From Thermoleophilia bacterium (GTDB lineage: Bacteria; Actinomycetota; Thermoleophilia; Gaiellales; SKUG01): DNA of 17,706 nt. The stretch covers positions 1 through 17,706 of the forward strand of contig JAOPYS010000449.1 of the NCBI GenBank assembly GCA_025964465.1. The letters run 5' to 3'. Positions 6,207 through 13,353 of the stretch are shown in pieces; positions within the stretch are counted from its first letter, which is position 1, and each line of letters starts with the position of its first letter. A program made the position numbers and the translations under genes. The notes under the pieces were generated by a model. That model had not been told where the DNA came from, made no database searches, and saw only the letters and a program-made list of their open reading frames with translations.

Positions 6207-9005
6207 CCTCAGGGCCTCGGCCAAGCCGTCGCGTTCGCTGAGCCCCAGCTTGGCGTAGACGTTGCGCAGGTGGTAGCGGATCGCGTGCATCGTCACGACG
6301 AGGTGCTCCGCCACCTCGCGGTTGGTGCGGCCCTCCGCGACGAGCATCGCCACGCGCCGCTCGGTCGCCGTCAGCGCGGCGACGCCTGCAGTGCGCTGTC
6401 GCCGCGGACGTGCGCCCAGCACGAGCAGCTCCTCACGAGCGCGGTCGGCAAGGACGCGAGCGCCGATCCGGTCGGCCCGGTCGAGACCTTCGCGAAGCAC
6501 GGCGAGCGCATCCGTTCGCCGGCCCGCTGCCCGCAACTGCGCGCCATGCGCGATGCGCGCGGCCGCTTCGTCGAGCCGCAGTCCGGCCGCGGCGAACTGC
6601 GCCACCGCACGCTCGAGGTCCTCGAGACCCGCCGGGCCGTCGACGGTTGCGCGGGCGCGGGTCGCGCGGGCGACGCCACGCGCCTGCCCCCACGCCTGCG
6701 AGGCAGCCAGCTCCTCGTCGGCGAGCTCCCCTGCCTCTCCTCGGCGTCCCAGTGCCAGCAGCGCGTCGACCGCCCCGAACCGCCATCCACCCATGTAGGC
6801 GGAGTTGAGGTCACGCCCGATGAGCCCCCGCTCGTGGGCCCCGACCGACAGCCATGCCTCGAGCGCTCCCGAGGCATCGCCCCCGGCCTGGAGCAGCTCC
6901 GCCCGCGCAGCGAGGATCGGCACGAAGGTGAGCTGCCGGGACCACACCGCCTCGTGGTCGGCGTCGAGGTCGACCATCGCACGGGCAGCAGCGAGGTCGC
7001 CCGTGGCGAGCAGGGCCCGAGCGAGCGTGCCGACCGCCACCGGCAGGAAGGTACCGCGGTTCGTGCCGTCCGCCGTGCTGCCCAGGCGCAGCGACACCTC
7101 ACAGTCCTCGATGCACGCGGCGAGTTCACCTCGTTGGTACCGGGCGAACGAGCGTACGCAGCAGGCTGCGGCGCGCGCGAGGGGGGCGCCGAGGTGGGTA
7201 GCGGCCGCCTCGGTGGCGTCCGCGACCTCGACCACGAGGTCCAGGTCGCCGAGCCCGAACGCCGCAGCGGTCACGGCCCACAACGCAGGCTCCTCCGGCC
7301 CTGCCGCGGCCAGGAGCGCGCCACCGCCCCATGCGGCGTCGACCAGCTCGCGAGTCGATGCCGCGTTTCCGGCCATGAGCATCTCGAGCCCTGCCATGTG
7401 CGCCATCGCGATGCGCTCGGCGGACGTCGCCGGCTGCCCGGAGCGCGACACGAGACGGCGGAGGCGGGCCTGCGAATCCGGTTCGCGTGCCAGCGGCGTG
7501 AACACGACACTGCTCGCCCACCCGGCCTCGAGTTCGAGGTCGAGCTCCACGTCCCCGACACCCTCGCTCACGGCCTGGCCGACCGCGAACGCCTCGAGCG
7601 CCGCCTCGAACTCGCCGCGCGCGAACCGGGCGCGGCCCAGTGACAGCGAGTCCCTCGCACGCAGCACCGCATCGGGCTCGACCTCCGCCGCCGCGAGGAA
7701 CCACCGGTCGGCACCATCACCGCCCGTTCGAGCCACGGCGGCGCCGAGCATCCGCAACAGCGCGGCACGTTCCGGGGCCTCCAGCGGGCATCCCTCCCGC
7801 TCGGCGCGCTCGAGCAGGCGCACCTCCAGGTCGGGGAGCCCACGTTCCAACGCCCGCACGGCGCCCGCAACGAGACGATCGAGGACGACGCGGTCTGCTG
7901 AGGGCACCGCATCGACCAGCGGCAGCGCCACCTGGTCGGCGGTCGCGTGTTCCTGCGCCAGGGCGTCGGACGTCCGCCGGCGCATGGCGTCGAGCGCACT
8001 CGCGTCGATGGTGCAGCGCACCGCTGCGCGAACGAGCGGATGGACGAGGTGGGTATCGGGCGGTGGGCGCAGGATCGCCTCCCGCGCAAGCACCCCGGCG
8101 AGCGGCAGGGCGGACGCCTGGGCGACGTCGGCCACGCGTGCGATGCGCGCGAGCGGCGAGCCCGGCTCGAGCAGTGCAGCAGCCTGCGCGAGGGCGCAGG
8201 CCTCGGCCCCGAGCCCGTCGAGGCGCACCGCAACCCAGGCCCTGACGCGTTCGGGCGTCACCTCGACCGCGTGCGTCGCACCCGCGTCATCAGGTTCGAT
8301 GCCCGCTGCGCGGAGGGCCCGCAGCAGCTCGAGCAGCAGGAAGGGCGTCCCACCGGTTGCGGAGTGGCACGCCTCGACGAAGGCGACGGTCGGTTCGCGA
8401 TCGGGCCACTGCCACTCGACCAGGGATCGTGCCCCAGCGACCGACAGGCGCTCGACCGCGACCCGGACACCGCTGAGGGCGAGGCGGTCGATGGACGCCG
8501 GCCCGCCCGGCCGCGCGGTGAGGAGCACGACGATGGGGAGTTCGTCGAGGCGGCGCGCAACGTGCGCCAGCCATGCCAGCGACAACGCATCGGCCCAGTG
8601 GGCATCGTCGACGAGCAGGGCGACCGGGCCACCGTCGGTGAGGTCGGCCAGCGTCCAGAACGCATCGTGCAGGAGCGCCGCCTCGTCGCCGGGGTGCACC
8701 TCGGGGTCGTGTGCGTCGCGCAGCGCCAACGCCTGGCGAACGACCGTGAAGTCGTGCTGGGATTCCAGCTCGCCTCCCGCAGCGCGCAGCACCTTCCACC
8801 CGTCAGCTGCCGCGCGTTCCAGCGCCTCGGCCGCGAGGCGCGACTTGCCTGCTCCGGGCCGTCCCTCCCACAGCAGGAGCCGACCGGAACCGTCCGCCAC
8901 CGTCGCCGCACGCAGGTCGTCCCACTGCTCCAGGAGCCGAGCACGCTCGACGAGGGGCGGCTCGCCTTCGGAGGTCCCCTCGGATGCGGTCTCGGTCGTG
9001 GTCAC
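6183..9005 (-). CDS. LAL-type (large ATP-binding, LuxR-family) transcriptional regulator
   Basis: This 940-residue protein has the layout of MalT-like LAL regulators, which bind ATP and an inducer and then activate transcription. An N-terminal NTPase domain carries Walker A GRPGAGKS (residues 48-55, K54) and Walker B ALLVDDAHWAD (D133/D134), followed by LLTARPGG. The middle (about 330-870) is helical and Ala/Leu-rich with TPR-like pairs, the usual inducer or partner-sensing region. The C-terminus (about 874-940) is a LuxR/GerE helix-turn-helix: LTATERRVAMLVAEGRTN, then REVAEHLVVTMHAIRYHL, then YAKLGLSERDGL. The GTG start is the first in frame after the divergent region; an upstream G-run (9020s) could act as ribosome binding site and TAGGGT ends 9 nt before it. 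It is divergent from the repeat protein and convergent with the gene at 5595. Its targets are unknown. Confidence 0.92.
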   Translation of the reverse strand: MTTTETASEGTSEGEPPLVERARLLEQWDDLRAATVADGSGRLLLWEGRPGAGKSRLAAEALERAAADGWKVLRAAGGELESQHDFTVVRQALALRDAHDPEVHPGDEAALLHDAFWTLADLTDGGPVALLVDDAHWADALSLAWLAHVARRLDELPIVVLLTARPGGPASIDRLALSGVRVAVERLSVAGARSLVEWQWPDREPTVAFVEACHSATGGTPFLLLELLRALRAAGIEPDDAGATHAVEVTPERVRAWVAVRLDGLGAEACALAQAAALLEPGSPLARIARVADVAQASALPLAGVLAREAILRPPPDTHLVHPLVRAAVRCTIDASALDAMRRRTSDALAQEHATADQVALPLVDAVPSADRVVLDRLVAGAVRALERGLPDLEVRLLERAEREGCPLEAPERAALLRMLGAAVARTGGDGADRWFLAAAEVEPDAVLRARDSLSLGRARFARGEFEAALEAFAVGQAVSEGVGDVELDLELEAGWASSVVFTPLAREPDSQARLRRLVSRSGQPATSAERIAMAHMAGLEMLMAGNAASTRELVDAAWGGGALLAAAGPEEPALWAVTAAAFGLGDLDLVVEVADATEAAATHLGAPLARAAACCVRSFARYQRGELAACIEDCEVSLRLGSTADGTNRGTFLPVAVGTLARALLATGDLAAARAMVDLDADHEAVWSRQLTFVPILAARAELLQAGGDASGALEAWLSVGAHERGLIGRDLNSAYMGGWRFGAVDALLALGRRGEAGELADEELAASQAWGQARGVARATRARATVDGPAGLEDLERAVAQFAAAGLRLDEAAARIAHGAQLRAAGRRTDALAVLREGLDRADRIGARVLADRAREELLVLGARPRRQRTAGVAALTATERRVAMLVAEGRTNREVAEHLVVTMHAIRYHLRNVYAKLGLSERDGLAEALRSGGAVDE

Positions 9006-9056
9006 GGCCGCGAAACCCTACCCCCCCGGGGAGAGTGCGCGCCCACATGCCTGACC

Positions 9057-9074
9057 GTACAGTCCTCGATGTAC
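9057..9074. promoter_or_regulatory. Inverted repeat GTACA-N8-TGTAC with overlapping -10-like TACAGT in the divergent region
   Basis: The 105-nt gap between the LAL regulator (start 9005) and the repeat protein (start 9111) holds this 5-bp inverted repeat. The hexamer TACAGT (9058-9063) overlaps its left arm and could be the -10 for the repeat protein, with transcription starting near 9070. LuxR-type HTH dimers bind short inverted repeats, so this is a candidate site for the neighbouring regulator. Confidence 0.35.
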
Positions 9075-9110
9075 CGGCGCGGCCCCGCGCCCCGACGCCC
9101 CCGGAGCTCC

Positions 9111-12100
9111 ATGTCCCGCACCCTGCGCCGCTTCCTCCCGTCCCTCGTGCTGCTCGCGGCACTCGCGCTCCCGGGGACGGCTTGGGCGACGGCGCCGGCC
9201 GAGGGCGTGTACGTCGGGACTGGTGGGAACATCGCCGGCGACCACGTGATCCTCGCCTGGTCGGACGGTGACGTCGACAACGCCTCGATCAACGTTGCCA
9301 CCAAGCCCGCCACGGACGTCGTGCAGCTCACGATCTTCCCGGCGCCAACGACCCTGACTGCACCCGGGACCGATTGCACCGGGGCCCCGGGCGGCGGTGG
9401 CCTCGTCATCACCTGCGTCGGGGTCGACGACACGGAGATGGCGCGGGGCGTCGAGATCTGGGGCAGCGACGGTGACGACGCGATCTCGGTGACGCCAGAG
9501 AACCTCTCCGACACCACGCCGCTTCACGTCTACCTGCGCGGAGGTTCCACCTCCGGTTACCAGTACGCGACCGGCGGCAACGGCGCCGACCTGCTCAACT
9601 CCACGACTGAGACCGGGGCGGTTGCCGTCACGAACACCCTGAAGGGCGGTCGCGGAGTTGACGTGTTCCAGACCTCCCCGGCCCCCCTTGTGTACGACTA
9701 CGTGGTCTACGACGACGGCCGGACCGCCTCCGATGGCGTGAGCGTCACGCTCGACGGCGCCGCGAATGACGGCAATGCCACCTACGACGGCGGACTCGAG
9801 AACGCTGGCAGCGCCATAGCCGGGGTTGACGGCCTGGTGGGCTCGCCCGGCGCGGACACCCTCACCGGAAGCTTCGCGAACGACAACATCTTCGGCCGGC
9901 AGGGTGCCGACACGATCGACGGCGGAGTCGGCAACGACTCGATCCGGGGTGGCGATGGCGGGGACCAGATCACCGGCGGCCCCGATGACGACTCCGTCTA
10001 CGGGGATGCGGATACGTGGAGCGAGAACGGCGCGGTGGCCGATGGCGACGACGTGTTCCACCTGCGCGACGCTGGTGGGATGGACAACGTCTACCAGTGT
10101 GGCGACGGCGCCGACACGGTCGAGCTCGAGAGCGCATCGATCGACAACTCCGCCGTGCCGGTTCCAGCCGACTGCGAGACCGTCGATCGCGGCGCCCCCA
10201 CCGACAGCAATGGGTACATCTCCGTCTTCACGTTCGGCACGCTGCCGCGGCGGGTCATCTTCGACCCGTCATCGAGCACGGTCACGAATGACGTTCAGGT
10301 CGTGGGCGACGACGGCGCGGATCAGTGGACGATCACCTTCACCGACACCGTCCCCGTGACCCCGGTAGGGCCCGAGTGCGTCGAGGCGGGCGGGGCCCCC
10401 GCCGGCAAGCGGGTCGTCACGTGCGACGTCAGCGGCGCCGAGTTCGACGCGGGCATGGAGCTGTGGCTGGGTGCCGGCAACTCGACCCTGACCGCGGACG
10501 CGAACCTGACCAAGCCCTTCCTGATCCACCCCGAAGGTGGCATCAACACGGTCCGTGGTGGCGGCGGCGCCGACACGTTCGACGGCGCCGCGTTCGCAAC
10601 GACCAGCACCGTGAACTCGTTCCATGGCATGGCAGGCCCGGACACGTTCATCGGTGGCGCTGGAACCGACTACGTCGACTACCTGTACCACCCGGATTCC
10701 CTGACTGCCACCACCGAGTTCCGGATGTCACTCGACTGCGTCCGCAACGACGGCAACCTCATCGACGGCAACCGGCAGGACGACATCGGCGGCGCCTGCA
10801 ACTCCATCGACGGCGTCGTCGGATCGAACGTGCGTGACGTCATCACCGGCAGCGCGAACGCGGACAGGATCTTCGCCCAGAACGGCAACGACCTCGTCGA
10901 CGGTGGCGGCGGTGACGACCTCCTGTACGGCGGTGGCGACAACGATGCGGTCACGGGTGGACCAGGCGCCGACACGGTCTTCGGAGACCGTGTCACGACG
11001 ACCTACTCGCGGGACCCCGCGGGCGACGGGTCCGACACGCTGAGCGTCCAGGACGGCACGCGCGACACCGTCGTCGACTGCGGCGGTGCGGAGGACGCCG
11101 CGGTCCGCGACCTCGACCTGGACGAGGTCACGAACTGCGAGAACCTCACGCCCGCCACCCCGCTTCCGCCGGTGACCCGCCCGCCGGGCGGCGGCCTCGT
11201 CGGTGGCCCGATCGCCTCCGCGCCGACCCCGTCCGCAACGACCGTGGTGACGACGCTGACGAACACCGACGAGCGCGTGCCGGTGCCGGACTGGATCGGG
11301 CAGCCACTGACCACGGTCGACCTGTTCACCCCGGGCTTCGGTGGCAAGGTCACCTACACGAAGCACGACGTCGTCTTCCTCCCGAAGAGCCGGCTGCCCA
11401 AGCACCCCGACGGCGAGGCGTGGAAGCCCGGCATGGTCATCGCGCAGACCCCTGCCCCGCGAACGCTGACCTCCATCAGCGTCTCGAGGCCGCTCGTGAT
11501 GTCGTTGCGCGTGTGGGGCGGCCCGACCAAGGACCAGTGCCTCGCGGAGGCCAAGGCCTTCGTCGGCCTGGAGTTCGTCGACTTCGCGGCGTACATGAAC
11601 GACATCGGCTGCAAGGTCGAGGACGTCCACGCCGTGTTCGTCAAGACCAACACGAAGCCGAAGGAGGAGGACCTCGACAGCGGCGACCGCTGCGAGGTGA
11701 GCGGCGTGACGAAGGCCAAGGGCAAGCCCGGCGGCTGGCTCGACGCGACCGTCTCGGTCCCTCGTGATCCTGCGCTCCAGGACATCCGGCTGTCGTTCGG
11801 CAACACGTCGACGAAGCTGTGGCCCGGCCTCGCAGCGGAGGACTGGGGGCTGACGACCAACGTCGTCAACGGATCGATCATCGTTCGCGCGCAGTCCCGC
11901 ACCGGCGACCCGATGAACGACGTGCGGCTCTACTTCGACCTGTCGGGGGTCCAGGGAACGTCAGCGGACGCATCGTTCGACGGGCGGACGGCGACCTCCA
12001 CGAAGTTCGGGGGAGGCACCTTCACCACGCCGTCGTTCGTCCCGACCCGACCCGGCGTCGTCGAGGTGCTGGCGGTCTTCACGACCAAGGCTCCCAACGG

Positions 12101-12857
12101 ACAGTCCAAGACCGTGTGCGGCACCGGCTCCATCAACGTGTACAAGCGTGGGAACGGTACGGCCCACAAGCTGCTGAAGGGTGACTACATCGACACGCTC
12201 GACGGGCGCAGGTTCGTCTACGACAACGCGGCGAAGATGGTGTTCGCCGGCTTCGTCCCCGACGTGGGCTCCAGGAAGTCGCGTTCACTGTCCAGGTCCG
12301 CGGTGCAGGCACGCGGGCTCTTCGACCCGATCGTGAACTTCTTCGCCTACCTGTTCGGCGCCAAGGCGCCGGAAGCGCAGGGATCCACGAAGTCGGAGAA
12401 GGTCAACCGCCTCGCCGACCGCGGCATCGTGCTCATGCAGTACTCGATGGGTACGGCGATCAACGAGAACGCCAAGGGAGCCACGATGGTTGCTGCCGGC
12501 GGCGGCAACATGGTCGCCGCAGGTGGCGGCAACCTCGTGTCCATCGGCGGCGGCAACGTGGCGGGAGGCACGATGGTTGCGGCAGGTGGTGGCAACATCG
12601 TCGCCGCCGGCGGCGGGAATGCGGTCTACGCGTCCAACGGAAGTGGCGGCATGGTGGCCGCGGGCGGCGGCAACATCGTCGCGGCGGGCGGTGGCAACAT
12701 CGGCAACACGACCATCACGGCTGGCAACGGCATCATCTACACCACCTCGGGTGGAGCGATGGTCGCGGCAGGCGGCGGCAACATGGTGGCGGCGGGCGGT
12801 GGCAACATCGTCGCGGCCGGCGGCATGAACATGGTCGCGGCCGGCGGCGGCAACTAG
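9111..12857 (+). CDS. Large secreted RTX-type surface protein with duplicated modules and C-terminal [MI]VAAGGGN repeats
   Basis: The product has 1248 residues. Residues 1-26 are a Sec signal peptide (MSRTLRRFLP, hydrophobic core, GTAWA cleavage site). Two homologous modules follow, about 30-360 and 365-680. Each has a beta region with a Cys pair (C89/C102; C423/C438), then six RTX nonapeptides of GGxGxDxϕx type predicted to bind calcium (247-300; 573-626), then a Cys-bounded acidic segment (C330/C355; C657/C676). After a Pro-rich linker (681-712) comes a PASTA-like region (722-803: VPDWIGQ, GMVIAQTPAP), a possible second one (807-845), and an Ig-like domain (about 915-1012). A basic linker leads to eleven octapeptide repeats (1126-1248) that end at the last residue. 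No sorting motif or membrane anchor is visible. The ATG at 9111 was chosen for its signal peptide and GGAG 4 nt upstream; ATG 9069 is an alternative. A role in adhesion, matrix or cell envelope is an inference. Confidence 0.85.
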   Translation: MSRTLRRFLPSLVLLAALALPGTAWATAPAEGVYVGTGGNIAGDHVILAWSDGDVDNASINVATKPATDVVQLTIFPAPTTLTAPGTDCTGAPGGGGLVITCVGVDDTEMARGVEIWGSDGDDAISVTPENLSDTTPLHVYLRGGSTSGYQYATGGNGADLLNSTTETGAVAVTNTLKGGRGVDVFQTSPAPLVYDYVVYDDGRTASDGVSVTLDGAANDGNATYDGGLENAGSAIAGVDGLVGSPGADTLTGSFANDNIFGRQGADTIDGGVGNDSIRGGDGGDQITGGPDDDSVYGDADTWSENGAVADGDDVFHLRDAGGMDNVYQCGDGADTVELESASIDNSAVPVPADCETVDRGAPTDSNGYISVFTFGTLPRRVIFDPSSSTVTNDVQVVGDDGADQWTITFTDTVPVTPVGPECVEAGGAPAGKRVVTCDVSGAEFDAGMELWLGAGNSTLTADANLTKPFLIHPEGGINTVRGGGGADTFDGAAFATTSTVNSFHGMAGPDTFIGGAGTDYVDYLYHPDSLTATTEFRMSLDCVRNDGNLIDGNRQDDIGGACNSIDGVVGSNVRDVITGSANADRIFAQNGNDLVDGGGGDDLLYGGGDNDAVTGGPGADTVFGDRVTTTYSRDPAGDGSDTLSVQDGTRDTVVDCGGAEDAAVRDLDLDEVTNCENLTPATPLPPVTRPPGGGLVGGPIASAPTPSATTVVTTLTNTDERVPVPDWIGQPLTTVDLFTPGFGGKVTYTKHDVVFLPKSRLPKHPDGEAWKPGMVIAQTPAPRTLTSISVSRPLVMSLRVWGGPTKDQCLAEAKAFVGLEFVDFAAYMNDIGCKVEDVHAVFVKTNTKPKEEDLDSGDRCEVSGVTKAKGKPGGWLDATVSVPRDPALQDIRLSFGNTSTKLWPGLAAEDWGLTTNVVNGSIIVRAQSRTGDPMNDVRLYFDLSGVQGTSADASFDGRTATSTKFGGGTFTTPSFVPTRPGVVEVLAVFTTKAPNGQSKTVCGTGSINVYKRGNGTAHKLLKGDYIDTLDGRRFVYDNAAKMVFAGFVPDVGSRKSRSLSRSAVQARGLFDPIVNFFAYLFGAKAPEAQGSTKSEKVNRLADRGIVLMQYSMGTAINENAKGATMVAAGGGNMVAAGGGNLVSIGGGNVAGGTMVAAGGGNIVAAGGGNAVYASNGSGGMVAAGGGNIVAAGGGNIGNTTITAGNGIIYTTSGGAMVAAGGGNMVAAGGGNIVAAGGMNMVAAGGGN
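9849..10010 (+). repeat. RTX nonapeptide block 1 (six units)
   Basis: Six consecutive nine-residue units (residues 247-300), for example GADTIDGGV and GNDSIRGGD, match the hemolysin-type calcium-binding consensus. They would form a parallel beta-roll on binding calcium. Confidence 0.8.
10827..10988 (+). repeat. RTX nonapeptide block 2 (six units)
   Basis: Six nine-residue units (residues 573-626), for example GNDLVDGGG and GDDLLYGGG, align unit by unit with block 1. Both blocks are preceded by GVDG-LVGS or DGVVGS and end in VYGD or VFGD. The first two units are degenerate and may not bind calcium. Confidence 0.78.
12486..12854 (+). repeat. C-terminal octapeptide repeat array, consensus [MI]VAAGGGN (24-bp units)
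   Basis: There are eleven units: nine exact [MI]VAAGGGN plus LVSIGGGN and IVAAGGMN. They are arranged in runs of 3, 2, 2 and 4, separated by spacers of 5, 10 and 20 residues (VAGGT, AVYASNGSGG and an insert starting IGNTTITAGNG). The last unit ends at the stop codon. The Val and Ala codons differ freely between units (gtt, gtc, gtg; gct, gcc, gca, gcg), so the repeat is conserved as protein rather than as DNA. The alternation of a small hydrophobic strand and a Gly-Gly-Gly-Asn turn suggests a tight beta-solenoid or stacked beta structure. Confidence 0.9.
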
Positions 12858-12864
12858 GCGAGGC

Positions 12865-13200
12865 TCAGACCGCGGCCGCGGCCTCGCCGAAGACTGGGGC
12901 CTCGTCACCGTGCACGTCCTCCATGACGGAGGCGAGCTCGGCGTAGACGCCGTCGCGATCGGCGACCTCCTGTGCGGGCGTGCGCACGTAGGAGGTGTAC
13001 CCGGAGCGGGCGCGCCAGCGCCAGGCCAGGAGCGTCAGGCCGAGCAGCGCGCTGGCCACGACCGTGCCGGTGCCGCCTGCGATCGACGCAGCGTCGGTGG
13101 GCGGACCATCCATGGACAGCAGCCCGAGGCTGCCCGCGAGCAGCAGGGTACCGGTGGTGGTGGCGCGGCCGAGCTTCATGTGTCGAGCGTGCGAGTGCAT
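12865..13200 (-). CDS. Small membrane protein of unknown function
   Basis: The product is 111 residues from ATG 13200, or 104 from ATG 13179 (MKLGRATTTG). A first hydrophobic segment at about 17-30 and a second at about 44-61 (TVVASALLGLTLLAW) flank a short Pro/Asp-containing loop. RWRAR follows the second segment, then a soluble acidic tail of about 45 residues. This predicts two membrane spans with a cytoplasmic C-terminus. I recognise no family. AGAGG lies 3 nt before ATG 13200. TTGACC with a weak CACGCT 17 nt later would instead give a leaderless start at 13179, so the start is uncertain. Its stop lies 7 nt from the convergent repeat-protein stop, and it is divergent from transketolase. 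Confidence 0.6.
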   Translation of the reverse strand: MHSHARHMKLGRATTTGTLLLAGSLGLLSMDGPPTDAASIAGGTGTVVASALLGLTLLAWRWRARSGYTSYVRTPAQEVADRDGVYAELASVMEDVHGDEAPVFGEAAAAV

Positions 13201-13283
13201 GGGCCTCTGGTCAAGCGGGGTGCGACGCGAGGTGCATCGGCACGGGGACCTCGCGGACTTGAGCGCATCGGCCGAGGCACGGC

Positions 13284-13308
13284 TGTTATCGACCGCTACC
13301 TGTAGGAT
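13284..13308 (+). promoter_or_regulatory. Candidate promoter elements for the tkt-rpiB-tal operon
   Basis: Two possible -10 hexamers lie upstream of transketolase: TGTTAT (13284-13289), which sits 19 nt after TTGAGC (13259-13264), and TAGGAT (13303-13308). Either would leave a short leader before the ATG at 13354. This stretch is the AT-richest part of the 153-nt divergent gap. Confidence 0.35.
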
Positions 13309-13353
13309 CGAGGAGCCCTTCGCCGCCCCTCTCGACCCAGGATCCGCCCCCTC

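Noticed and set aside
6805..9054. 749-codon plus-strand frame opposite the LAL regulator
   Set aside because: Ser/Arg/Ala-rich translation without domains. The minus strand carries Walker A, Walker B and the LuxR HTH.
7947..9110. N-terminal extension of the repeat protein into the LAL regulator gene
   Set aside because: The frame is open by chance antisense to the regulator. A proper signal peptide starts at 9111.
9849..10988. RTX toxin exported by a type I system
   Set aside because: The protein has an N-terminal Sec signal peptide, no type I-like C-terminal signal and no adjacent ABC/MFP exporter genes. The RTX blocks here are more likely structural.
12486..12857. CRISPR or tandem DNA repeat array
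   Set aside because: Units are 24 bp without unique spacers, vary at synonymous positions and are in frame. This is a protein repeat.
12285..12908. Minus-strand frame through the octapeptide array (His/Arg/Asp-rich repeats)
   Set aside because: 24-bp in-frame repeats keep all frames open. The plus-strand frame has the signal peptide, the domains and a stop exactly at the repeat end.
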